From positions 62,001-126,000 of the forward strand of contig JBBSEF010000002.1 of NCBI GenBank assembly GCA_038240015.1: a DNA stretch of 64,000 bases. The letters are read 5' to 3'. The position numbers and the translations under genes are program-made. A model generated the notes under the pieces. It saw only the letters and a list, made by a program, of their open reading frames with translations. It ran no database searches and was not told where the DNA came from. This document shows, piece after piece, positions 35,622 to 44,053 of this stretch; position 1 is the stretch's first letter; each line of letters starts with the position of its first letter. This stretch comes from CAHJXF01 sp038240015 (GTDB lineage Bacteria; Pseudomonadota; Gammaproteobacteria; Burkholderiales; Burkholderiaceae_D).

Positions 35622-36842
35622 TCAATCCGCCTGCTTGCGCAAGAACGCCGGAATCTCGAGTCGATCCATGCCGCTTTCTTCGAGAGCCGATACGCGGGCC
35701 GCCGCATGCTCGCGCGTGTTGCGCCAGACCGCGGGCTGATCGTATTGCCCGTAGTCGCCGCTTGTGCCATGCGCGCCATGCCCGCCATTGCCGCTCGCAC
35801 CGACTGTCGAGCCGATCGCAGGGAGAGCCGCATCGTGGGTACCGGTGCGCAGCATCGGCTGCGCCGATGGAACCAGTTGCGGACGCTGCTTGGCACGGCC
35901 GAGGCCGGTCGCCACCACCGTCACGCGCAGGTTGTCGCCCATCGTGTCGTCGTACACCGCGCCCATGATGACGGTCGCATCTTCGGCGGCGAACGCGCTG
36001 ATGGTCTCCATCACAGTGCGCGTTTCGCGCAGCTTCAACGTGCGGCTCGCCGTGATGTTGACCAGGACGCCGCGCGCGCCCGACAGGTCGACGCCTTCGA
36101 GCAACGGGCTCGTGACCGCCTGCTCGGCCGCAAGCCGCGCGCGATCGATGCCGCCCGCCATCGCGGTGCCCATCATCGCCTTGCCCTGCTCGCTCATCAC
36201 GGTCTTCACGTCTTCGAAGTCCACGTTGATCAGGCCATCGACCTTGATGATCTCGGCGATGCCCGCGACCGCGTTGTGCAGCACGTCGTCGGCGCACTTG
36301 AAGCACGCATCCATCTCCGCATCTTCGCCCATCACTTCTTCGAGCTTCTCGTTCAACACGACGATCAATGAATCGACGTGGGTGCCCAAACTGTCGAGCC
36401 CGTCTTCGGCGGTGCGCATCTTGCGAACCCCTTCGAACGCGAACGGCTTCGAGACCACGCCCACCGTCAGGATGCCGAGTTCCTTCGCCACCTGCGCGAC
36501 GATCGGCGCCGCGCCCGTGCCTGTGCCTCCACCCATGCCCGCGGTGATGAACACCATGTGCGCATCGCGCAGCGCGTCGGCAATCCGTTCGCGCGCTTCT
36601 TCCGCCGCCGCACGACCGGCTTCGGGTTTGGCTCCGGCGCCCAGGCCGGTCGTGCCGAGCTGGATCACGGTCTCGGCTTTCGAACGCGCCAGCGCCTGCG
36701 CGTCGGTGTTTGCGCAGATGAACTCCACGCCCTGCACACCGCGGTTGATCATGTGCTGCACGGCATTGCCGCCCGCACCCCCGACGCCGATCACCTTGAT
36801 GACCGCGCCCTGTGTTTCGTTCTCCAGCATTTCAAACGTCAT
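35622..36842 (-). CDS. ftsZ: cell division GTPase FtsZ
   Basis: A 406-residue tubulin-like GTPase that forms the Z ring. The ATG at 36842 (MTFEMLENETQGAVIKVIGVGG) matches the family start. The tubulin signature GGGTGTGAAP and the T7 loop VDGLINVDFEDVKTVM, needed for GTP hydrolysis, are clear. A flexible Gly/His/Ala-rich linker (GNGGHGAHGTSG) leads to the conserved C-terminal tail LEIPAFLRKQAD, which docks FtsA and ZipA. A 155-base gap to ftsA may hold an internal promoter. It is the last gene of the dcw cluster. Confidence 0.98.
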   Translation of the reverse strand: MTFEMLENETQGAVIKVIGVGGAGGNAVQHMINRGVQGVEFICANTDAQALARSKAETVIQLGTTGLGAGAKPEAGRAAAEEARERIADALRDAHMVFITAGMGGGTGTGAAPIVAQVAKELGILTVGVVSKPFAFEGVRKMRTAEDGLDSLGTHVDSLIVVLNEKLEEVMGEDAEMDACFKCADDVLHNAVAGIAEIIKVDGLINVDFEDVKTVMSEQGKAMMGTAMAGGIDRARLAAEQAVTSPLLEGVDLSGARGVLVNITASRTLKLRETRTVMETISAFAAEDATVIMGAVYDDTMGDNLRVTVVATGLGRAKQRPQLVPSAQPMLRTGTHDAALPAIGSTVGASGNGGHGAHGTSGDYGQYDQPAVWRNTREHAAARVSALEESGMDRLEIPAFLRKQAD

Positions 36843-36997
36843 GACGACCTCCGATTGATCACTACCATTTCGGGACACGATTCAGGAACCAGGACTTGGG
36901 ATTCGGCGAAAAGCTAAGTCCGAAATCCTTGTTCCTTTCCGTTGCACAACCGTTGCTTCACACTTCATTTGTTGACACCTCAAGTACCTACTGCACC

Positions 36998-38230
36998 TCA
37001 AAAATTTCCGACAAACCATTCGCGCATACGCTGGAAGATGTCCTTGACTCCGCCGCGCGATTGCGAAACTCGCCTCCCGCGAAGCCGCTGCACGCGCGCT
37101 TCCTGCAGCAACCCCATAGCCGTCGAGAAACGCGGACTCTTGACGACATCCGACAGGTTGCCCACGTAGTCGGGCACGCCCAGACGCACCGGCTTCAGGA
37201 AGATGTCTTCACCGAGCTCGACCATGCCGTCCATCAACGACGTCCCGCCGGTCAGCACCACGCCCGACGACAGCAGCTCTTCGTAGCCCGATTCGCGCAC
37301 CACCTGCTGCACGAGCGAAAACAATTCTTCGACCCTCGGCTCGATCACCGCGGCCAGCGCCTGTCGGCTCAACATGCGCGGGCCGCGCTCGCCGATGCCC
37401 GGCACTTCGATCATGTCGTCGGCGTTGGCCAGCACCTGCTTGGCGGTGCCGTGCGAGGTCTTGATGTCTTCGGCGTCGGCGGTGGGCGTTCGCAATGCCA
37501 TCGCGATGTCGTTGGTGATCTGGTCGCCCGCGATCGGAATCACCGCGGTGTGGCGGATCGCACCGCCGGTAAAGATCGCGATGTCGGTGGTGCCGCCGCC
37601 GATATCGACCAGCACCACGCCGAGTTCCTTCTCGTCGTCGGTCAACACCGCGAGGCTGGAAGCGAGCGGTTGCAGGATCAGGTCCTGCACTTCGAGCCCG
37701 CAACGACGCACGCACTTGACGATGTTCTGCGCGGCGCTGACCGCGCCCGTGACGATGTGGACCTTGACCTCGAGGCGCATGCCACTCATGCCGAGCGGCT
37801 CGCGCACGTCCTCCTGCCCATCGACGATGAACTCCTGCGTCAACACGTGCAGCATCTGCTGATCGCCGGGGATGCTGACCGCCTTGGCGGTCTCGATCAC
37901 GCGCGCGACATCGGTGGACGTGACCTCCTTGTCCTTGATCGCAACCATGCCGCTCGAGTTGAAGCTCTTGATGTGGCTGCCCGCGATGCCGGTGTAGACG
38001 TCGCGGATCTTGCAGTCGGCCATCAGCTCGGCTTCTTCCAGCGCGCGCTGAATCGAGTTGACGGTCGCCTCGATGTTGACGACCACGCCTTTCTTCAAAC
38101 CTTTCGATTCGTGCTGCCCCATGCCGATCACGTCGAAGCGACCGTCGGGTTGCAGTTCCGCGACCACCGCCACGACCTTCGACGTGCCGATGTCGAGGCC
38201 GACGATCAGATCCTTGCTTTCCTTGGTCAT
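36998..38230 (-). CDS. ftsA: cell division actin-like protein FtsA
   Basis: A 410-residue actin-fold protein that tethers FtsZ to the membrane. It begins MTKESKDLIVGLDIGTSKVVAVV (phosphate-1 motif). The phosphate-2 motif LVDIGGGTTDIAIF and the SHIKSFNSSGM region of the 1C domain are clear. The C-terminus VKDIFQRMREWFVGNF is the amphipathic membrane-binding helix. The frame upstream of the ATG is ftsQ shadow. It overlaps ftsQ by 4 bases (ATGA). Confidence 0.97.
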   Translation of the reverse strand: MTKESKDLIVGLDIGTSKVVAVVAELQPDGRFDVIGMGQHESKGLKKGVVVNIEATVNSIQRALEEAELMADCKIRDVYTGIAGSHIKSFNSSGMVAIKDKEVTSTDVARVIETAKAVSIPGDQQMLHVLTQEFIVDGQEDVREPLGMSGMRLEVKVHIVTGAVSAAQNIVKCVRRCGLEVQDLILQPLASSLAVLTDDEKELGVVLVDIGGGTTDIAIFTGGAIRHTAVIPIAGDQITNDIAMALRTPTADAEDIKTSHGTAKQVLANADDMIEVPGIGERGPRMLSRQALAAVIEPRVEELFSLVQQVVRESGYEELLSSGVVLTGGTSLMDGMVELGEDIFLKPVRLGVPDYVGNLSDVVKSPRFSTAMGLLQEARVQRLRGRRVSQSRGGVKDIFQRMREWFVGNF

Positions 38231-39198
38231 CGCGTCGCTTTCACTTCGGGTTTGGTGGTGCGGTTGTTCGATGGCGTACCGGCCTGGCCAATCGGCTTCC
38301 CGCTCGGCGGCACCGCCTTCTTCGGCGCAGTGCGAGCAGCGGGCTTCGCGCCCTCTTCGGCCAGTCGCAGGCCTTCGGCGCGCAGCGCGAATCCGTTGGG
38401 ATAGCGAAGGTCGATCAAGGTCGGCCTGGGCCAGCGCGCCGTCAATTGCGGCCACGCATCGATCATCCGCAGCACGCGTTCCGGAATGGTGTTGCCGTCG
38501 CGCTCGCGACCAAGGTCGATGGTGAGTCCGCCACTTGAGTTGCCTTCACCCGCGCCTTCACCCGCGCCTTCGCTCTTGCCGTTCTCGAACCCGTTGTCGA
38601 CGTGCACGGTCCACGCGTAGCGCGGCGAGAGCGCGACCTGATCGGGGACCAGCGACAGCCGAGCAAACCAGCTCTTGAAGTCCAGATAGCGCGAGGCCAC
38701 ATCGCGCTCGCTGCCCGCCGGTCCGGACAACTCGGGCAGCGGCGCCTTGCTGTCTTCTTCGGCCTCCGCGGGATTGGCCTCGAATAGTTCGCCGAAGTTG
38801 TTGACGAGCCGACCGTCGTCCCAGGTACCGAGTACCTGATGCTCTTCGATCCTGACAACCAGCCGATTGGGCCACTCGCGCCGCACCTGTGCGCGGCGCA
38901 CCCACGCGACGCTCTCGATCGCACGGCGGACCACTTCGAGATCGACGGTGAAGAAATTGTTGCGGGTCGTATTGAGAATGCGCGGGATCGCCTCGGCATG
39001 AATCGTCGCAGCGCTGACATGACGAAGAGGGCCCGTGGCCGCAGCGCCGATCACTACGTCGGGCTCGACCCGTATCGACTTCAACGCGAACATCGGACGA
39101 CGCGAGGCCCACGCGGCGGCGCCCACCGCGAACGCGGCGATGGCCACCATCGCAACGACCACTGCCGCGAGATTGAGGACGCGCGGGCTATCCCACAT
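38227..39198 (-). CDS. ftsQ: cell division protein FtsQ
   Basis: A 323-residue bitopic protein of the division complex. One membrane helix (VLNLAAVVVAMVAIAAFAVGAAAW) follows a short cytoplasmic stretch, then a POTRA domain (FALKSIRVEPDVV; VAWVRRAQVRREWPNRLVVRIEEH) and a beta domain. A perfect 12-bp tandem duplication inserts GEGAGEGAGEG near the middle. The C-terminus has a long Ala/Pro/Lys-rich tail. It starts with the ATG at 39198, sharing one base with the ddl stop. Confidence 0.93.
   Translation of the reverse strand: MWDSPRVLNLAAVVVAMVAIAAFAVGAAAWASRRPMFALKSIRVEPDVVIGAAATGPLRHVSAATIHAEAIPRILNTTRNNFFTVDLEVVRRAIESVAWVRRAQVRREWPNRLVVRIEEHQVLGTWDDGRLVNNFGELFEANPAEAEEDSKAPLPELSGPAGSERDVASRYLDFKSWFARLSLVPDQVALSPRYAWTVHVDNGFENGKSEGAGEGAGEGNSSGGLTIDLGRERDGNTIPERVLRMIDAWPQLTARWPRPTLIDLRYPNGFALRAEGLRLAEEGAKPAARTAPKKAVPPSGKPIGQAGTPSNNRTTKPEVKATR
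38543..38566 (-). repeat. 12-bp tandem repeat in ftsQ
   Basis: Two exact copies of CCTTCACCCGCG plus the start of a third, in frame, coding the Gly-Glu-Gly-Ala run of FtsQ. Perfect repeats of this kind change copy number by slippage. Confidence 0.85.
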
Positions 39199-40232
39199 CA
39201 GTGCTCGTCCTTCGCGGTCGTGACCATCGTCGCCGGCGTGGTCGCATCGGCCAGCTTCGCGCGGCGCGTCTTCAGGCGCGCGCTTCTCAGCAGTTCGACG
39301 CACAGGTCTGGATAGCTCAGACCCACGGCGCGCGCGGCCATCGGCACCAGCGAGTGGCCGGTCATGCCCGGCGATGTGTTGACTTCGAGCAGGTAGGGTT
39401 GATCGTCGCTGGTCCTCAACATGAAGTCGACGCGGCCCCAGCCTTCGCAGCCAATCGCGAGGAAGGCATCGAGCGCGGTCTTGCGTATCCGCTCGGCCAG
39501 TTCGTCCGCCATGGGCGCCGGACAGGGATAGAGCGTGTCGTTGGTGAAGTACTTGTTCTGGTAGTCGTAGTTGCCGCCCGGCGCGACGATCTCGATGATC
39601 GGCAGCGCTTCGAGCGCCCCGATACCGGCGCCGCCGCGCTCGACGATCGCCACCGTGAGTTCGCGGCCGGCAATGAATTCCTCGGCGAGCACCACGTCGT
39701 CGAAGCGGCTTGCCAGCGCGTACGCATCCTGCATCTGCGAATAACCGGCAACCTTGGTGATGCCGATGGTCGAGCCTTCGTGCGGCGGCTTGACGATCAG
39801 CGGCAGGCCGAGCGCGTCGGGGACACGGAGCAATTCGGCGCTGCTGAAAGATCGCGCATCGAGCACCGCGTAGCGCGGCGTTTGCATGCCGTGACTCTCC
39901 CAGATGCGCTTGGTGAAGACCTTGTCCATCGCGACCGCCGACGCCATCACGCCGCTGCCGGTATACGGGATGCCGAGCAGCTCGAGCGCGCCTTGCATCG
40001 AACCGTCTTCTCCAAAGCGCCCATGCAGCGCGATGAAGACGCGCGCGTATCCCTGCGTCGCGAGTTCGCCCAGCGGCCGCTGGGCCGGATCGAACGCGTG
40101 CGCATCGATGCCTTTCGATCGCAGGGCCGCGAGCACACCGTTGCCCGACATCAGCGAGATCTCGCGCTCGGCCGACACGCCTCCCATCAGCACGCCGACC
40201 TTGCCGAAGCTTCCTGGATCGAGCGCGTTCAT
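39198..40232 (-). CDS. ddlB: D-alanine--D-alanine ligase B
   Basis: A 344-residue ATP-grasp ligase that makes D-Ala-D-Ala for UDP-MurNAc-pentapeptide. Motifs: VGVLMGGVSAEREISLMSG, IALHGRFGEDGSMQGALELLGIPYTGSGV, the Lys-rich ATP region (PLIVKPPHEGSTIGITKV) and metal-binding VDFMLRTSDDQPYLLEVNTSPGMTGHS. Length is slightly above the family mean because of a C-terminal extension (LKTRRAKLADATT). It overlaps murC by 4 bases (ATGA) and ftsQ by 1 base. Confidence 0.97.
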   Translation of the reverse strand: MNALDPGSFGKVGVLMGGVSAEREISLMSGNGVLAALRSKGIDAHAFDPAQRPLGELATQGYARVFIALHGRFGEDGSMQGALELLGIPYTGSGVMASAVAMDKVFTKRIWESHGMQTPRYAVLDARSFSSAELLRVPDALGLPLIVKPPHEGSTIGITKVAGYSQMQDAYALASRFDDVVLAEEFIAGRELTVAIVERGGAGIGALEALPIIEIVAPGGNYDYQNKYFTNDTLYPCPAPMADELAERIRKTALDAFLAIGCEGWGRVDFMLRTSDDQPYLLEVNTSPGMTGHSLVPMAARAVGLSYPDLCVELLRSARLKTRRAKLADATTPATMVTTAKDEH

Positions 40233-41662
40233 CGCGCGGCCTCGAGCAGCCGACCCGGAACCGCGCTGATCGAGCCCGCGCCCATCGTGATGACCACGTC
40301 GCCATCGCTGACCACGCCGAGAATCGCGCCTGTCATCGCATCGATGTCTTCGACGAACACCGGCTCGACCCGGCCGGTCACGCGCACCGCACGCGCCAGG
40401 GCGCGACCGTCGGCCGCGACAATCGCCGCTTCACCGGCCGGATAGACCTCGCCGAGCACCAGCACATCTGCCGACGACAACACGCGCGCGAAGTCTTCGA
40501 ACAGATCGCGCGTGCGGGTGTAGCGATGCGGCTGGAACGCGAGCACGATGCGACGTCCGGGAAACGCCCCGCGCGCGGCCGCGAGCGTCGCGGCCATCTC
40601 GACTGGGTGATGACCGTAGTCGTCGATCAGCGTGAACGATTGGTTCGATGGCCGGTTGTTTCCGCGCGGTGCCTCCCCTGTGCGCGCGATCGACACGTCG
40701 CCCAGCCGCTGAAAGCGCCGGCCGACGCCGGTGAAGTGCAGCAGCGCCTCGCAGATCGCTCCGGCGTCGACATTCAATTCAGTCGCGACCGCAATCGCCG
40801 CGAGCGCGTTTTGCACGTTGTGTTCGCCGGGAAGGTTCAAGGTCACGTCCAGCGGCGGCAGGCTCACGCCGTTCTCACGCGTGACCGTGAAACGCATGCG
40901 ACCGCCGTCGTGGCGCACGTCGTGCGCGCGGATCTGCGCGTCGGGACCAAGGCCGTAAGTCGTCAGCGGCTTCGAGATCAGCGGCATGATCTCGCGCACG
41001 TTGGCGTCGTCGACGCACACCACTGCGGTCCCGTAGAACGGCAGCCGCTGCGTGAATTCGATGAAGGCCTGCTTGAGGCGCGCGAAGTCGTGGCCGTAGG
41101 TCTCCATGTGATCGGCGTCGATGTTGGTGATCACCGCCATCACCGGCAGGAGATTGAGGAACGACGCGTCGGACTCGTCGGCCTCGACCACGATGAACTC
41201 GCCCTGCCCGAGCCGTGCATTCGCGCCTGCGCTGTTCAGGCGTCCACCGATCACGAACGTCGGGTCGAGCCCGCCTTGCGCGAGCACCGACGCGACCAGG
41301 CTGGTGGTGGTGGTCTTGCCGTGCGTACCGGCGATCGCGATGCCGCGCTTCAGGCACATCAACTCGCTCAACATCATCGCGCGCGGCACGACCGGAATCT
41401 TTCTCGCGCGCGCTTCGATCACTTCGGGATTGCTCGCAGCCACCGCGCTCGAGACCACGATCGCATCGGCATCGGCGACGTGCGCGGCGTCGTGACCTCG
41501 CTTCACGATGGCGCCAAACTTCTCGAGCCGTTGCGTGGCCGCGTTGCTCGCGGTGTCCGATCCGCTGATCGTGTAGCCGAGATTGAGCAGGACTTCCGCG
41601 ATGCCGCTCATTCCAGAGCCCCCGATGCCGACGAAGTGGATGTGCTTGATGCGGTGCTTCAT
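40229..41662 (-). CDS. murC: UDP-N-acetylmuramate--L-alanine ligase
   Basis: A 477-residue Mur ligase that adds L-Ala to UDP-MurNAc. The ATG at 41662 gives the family start MKHRIKHIHFVGIGGSGMSG (Rossmann domain). The P-loop is AIAGTHGKTTTTSLVASV, with DESDASFLNL, NIDADHME and the C-terminal DDYGHHPVEMAATL typical of MurC. The start region upstream is murG shadow; a 40-base gap separates it from murG. Confidence 0.97.
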   Translation of the reverse strand: MKHRIKHIHFVGIGGSGMSGIAEVLLNLGYTISGSDTASNAATQRLEKFGAIVKRGHDAAHVADADAIVVSSAVAASNPEVIEARARKIPVVPRAMMLSELMCLKRGIAIAGTHGKTTTTSLVASVLAQGGLDPTFVIGGRLNSAGANARLGQGEFIVVEADESDASFLNLLPVMAVITNIDADHMETYGHDFARLKQAFIEFTQRLPFYGTAVVCVDDANVREIMPLISKPLTTYGLGPDAQIRAHDVRHDGGRMRFTVTRENGVSLPPLDVTLNLPGEHNVQNALAAIAVATELNVDAGAICEALLHFTGVGRRFQRLGDVSIARTGEAPRGNNRPSNQSFTLIDDYGHHPVEMAATLAAARGAFPGRRIVLAFQPHRYTRTRDLFEDFARVLSSADVLVLGEVYPAGEAAIVAADGRALARAVRVTGRVEPVFVEDIDAMTGAILGVVSDGDVVITMGAGSISAVPGRLLEAAR

Positions 41663-41702
41663 CTCACGCACCCGATCAAAGCCGGAGACGACATGCCTGT
41701 TC

Positions 41703-42800
41703 TCATGTCGTCTCCTTGCGAGCGATCGCTTCGATCTCGTCGGCGACGGTGTCGGTCGCATGCGGCTTGCCGAGCGCGCGGGCGGCTTCGGCCATCGCTT
41801 GCAGGCGTTCGCGCGTGAACGACGCGAGCAGGCTGGCGAGTGATTCCGCGGTCAACTGGTCCTGCGGCAAATGGTTGGCCGCGCCGGCGCGTTCGAGATA
41901 GAGCGCGTTGTCGCGCTGATGCGCGGTGGTCGATGCGATCAACGGCACGAGCACGCTTGCAACCCCGGCGGCGGTCAACTCGCTCACGGTGATCGCGCCG
42001 GCGCGGCAGATGACGACATCGGCTTCCGCATACCGTGCGGCCATGTCGTCGATGAAAGACTCGACGGCTGCGGCGACGCCCACGTCCCGATAAGCTGCCG
42101 CAAGCGCCTCGGCGTGTTGCGTACCTGCCTGATGCACGACGATCGGACGATCGGCCTCGGCCGAGCGAGCTTGAAGCGCGGCGAGCGCGAGCGGCACATG
42201 GCGATTGAGCGTGGCGGCGCCGAGGCTGCCGCCAAGCACCAGCACACGCAGCGGTCCGTGACGCGATGCGTAACGCTGCGAAGGCGGCGCGATCTGCGCG
42301 ATCGATGCGCGCACCGGACTGCCGGTCCACACGCCCTTCGCCCCGATCGCTTCGACCGAACCCGGAAGCCCGAACAACAGGCGCCGTGCGAACGGCTTCA
42401 ACACGCGGTTGGACAACAGCAACGCCGAGTCGCTGTTCATCAACGCGAGCGGGATGCGGGTCAACGCCGCCGCCATTCCTGCCGGCACGGTGACGTAGCC
42501 GCCCATACCGAGCACCGCATGCGGCTTCAAGTGCGAGAAGAAACGCAGGCTCTCGACGAGCCCGCGCGCGAATTGGACCATGCCGCGCAAGGCGTGGCCC
42601 ATGCCTTTGCCGCGCAGTCCCGCGAACGCGATCGTGTCGAGCGCGATGCCGGCCTCGGGCACGAGCCGGTTCTCCATCCCGTGCGCCGTGCCGAGCCAGC
42701 GCACCGCCCATCCGCGCGCGCGCATCGTCTCGGCGATAGCCAAGCCCGGCATGATGTGGCCGCCCGTGCCGCCCGCCATGATGAGTAGCGTGCGCGTCAT
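41703..42800 (-). CDS. murG: lipid II-forming GlcNAc transferase MurG
   Basis: A 365-residue GT-B glycosyltransferase that converts lipid I to lipid II on the inner face of the membrane. The N-terminal loop MAGGTGGHIMPGLAIA, the GMENRLVP region, the VLVLGGSLGAATLN phosphate-binding loop and CRAGAITVSELTAAGV near the UDP site identify it. It overlaps ftsW by 4 bases (ATGA). Confidence 0.97.
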   Translation of the reverse strand: MTRTLLIMAGGTGGHIMPGLAIAETMRARGWAVRWLGTAHGMENRLVPEAGIALDTIAFAGLRGKGMGHALRGMVQFARGLVESLRFFSHLKPHAVLGMGGYVTVPAGMAAALTRIPLALMNSDSALLLSNRVLKPFARRLLFGLPGSVEAIGAKGVWTGSPVRASIAQIAPPSQRYASRHGPLRVLVLGGSLGAATLNRHVPLALAALQARSAEADRPIVVHQAGTQHAEALAAAYRDVGVAAAVESFIDDMAARYAEADVVICRAGAITVSELTAAGVASVLVPLIASTTAHQRDNALYLERAGAANHLPQDQLTAESLASLLASFTRERLQAMAEAARALGKPHATDTVADEIEAIARKETT

Positions 42801-44053
42801 ACGCGGCCTCCGCGCATGAGAATGCGGTTCTCATAATCAACCCGAAGCACCAAGGCGAGCGCCAAGCAATTGACGAGGATGCCGCTGCCGCCGTAGCTCA
42901 TCAATGGAAGCGTCAGCCCCTTGGTCGGCAAGAGCCCCAGGTTCACGCCCATGTTGATGAACGCCTGCACGCCGAACCAGATGGCGATGCCTTTCGCGAC
43001 CAGACCCGGGTAGGTGCGCTCGAGCGCGATCGCCTGACGGCCGATCTCGAAAGCGCGCTGGATCAGCCAGAAGAATGCGCCGATCACGATCGCGACACCG
43101 ACCAGGCCGAGCTCTTCGCCGATCACCGCGAGCAGAAAATCGGTGTGCGCTTCGGGCAGGTAGTGCAGCTTCTCCACGCTCGCGCCCAGGCCCACGCCCA
43201 GCCATTCGCCGCGGCCGAAAGCGATCAGCGAATGCGTGAGCTGATAGGCCTTGCCGAGCGCGTTGTCCTCTTCGAAGGGATCGAGGTAGGCGAAGAAACG
43301 CGCGCGCCGCCACGGACTCGCCCAGATCAGCAGCACGAAGCCGCCCACCATCGCGCTGCCCAGACCGAGGAACATGCGCGCGTTCACGCCGCCCAGAAAA
43401 AGAATCCCGAACGCGACGGCCGCGATCACCATGAAGGCGCCCAGATCGGGCTCGAGTTGGAGCAATGCGCCGACCAGCACGATCACCAGCGCCATCGGCA
43501 GGAAGCCCTTGCGAAAGGTATGCATCAAGGCCTGCTTCCTGACCGCGTAGTCGGCCGCGTAGAGCACCACCATCAGCTTCATCACTTCCGACGGTTGCAG
43601 GTTCATCGCATACAGCGAGATCCAGCGATGCGCTCCGTTGACGCCGCGGCCGATGCCGGGAACCAGCACCGCGATCAAGAGCACGATGGTGGCCACGAAC
43701 AGATACGGCGACCCGCGTTGCCAGGTCGAAAGCGGAATCCTGAATGCGACCAGACCGGCGGCGAGGCCGATCGTCACGAACAGCGCCTGCCGCGCGAGGA
43801 AGTAAGTGGGCTTGAGGTTGGGATAGCGCGGCGAATCCGACAGCGCGATCGACGCCGAGTACACCATCACCACGCCCAGCAGCATCAGGCCGAGGCACAC
43901 GAAGAGCAGCGGCTTGTCCCAGTCCATCATCGCCGAGCGCGAGGGCCGCAATGGATCGACGGCGCTGCGTGAACGCATGGCGCGCGGCGCGCGCGGTGCG
44001 TCGGCTGCGCGCTGGCCGCGACCCGCGAGAGAAGCGAGCAAGCCGTTCAGCAC
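42797..44053 (-). CDS. ftsW: lipid II polymerase FtsW (SEDS family)
   Basis: A 418-residue polytopic SEDS protein that polymerises septal glycan with FtsI. It has ~10 membrane helices, VYSASIAL near the start, QPSEVMKLMVV, LEPDLGAFMV, the catalytic and FtsI-contact HTDFLLAVIGEELGLVG, and MSYGGSG. The GTG at 44053, overlapping the murD stop by 7 bases, is chosen for coupling. The later ATG at 43978 would give 393 residues with a shorter cytoplasmic N-terminus, so the start is moderately uncertain. Confidence 0.95.
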   Translation of the reverse strand: MLNGLLASLAGRGQRAADAPRAPRAMRSRSAVDPLRPSRSAMMDWDKPLLFVCLGLMLLGVVMVYSASIALSDSPRYPNLKPTYFLARQALFVTIGLAAGLVAFRIPLSTWQRGSPYLFVATIVLLIAVLVPGIGRGVNGAHRWISLYAMNLQPSEVMKLMVVLYAADYAVRKQALMHTFRKGFLPMALVIVLVGALLQLEPDLGAFMVIAAVAFGILFLGGVNARMFLGLGSAMVGGFVLLIWASPWRRARFFAYLDPFEEDNALGKAYQLTHSLIAFGRGEWLGVGLGASVEKLHYLPEAHTDFLLAVIGEELGLVGVAIVIGAFFWLIQRAFEIGRQAIALERTYPGLVAKGIAIWFGVQAFINMGVNLGLLPTKGLTLPLMSYGGSGILVNCLALALVLRVDYENRILMRGGRV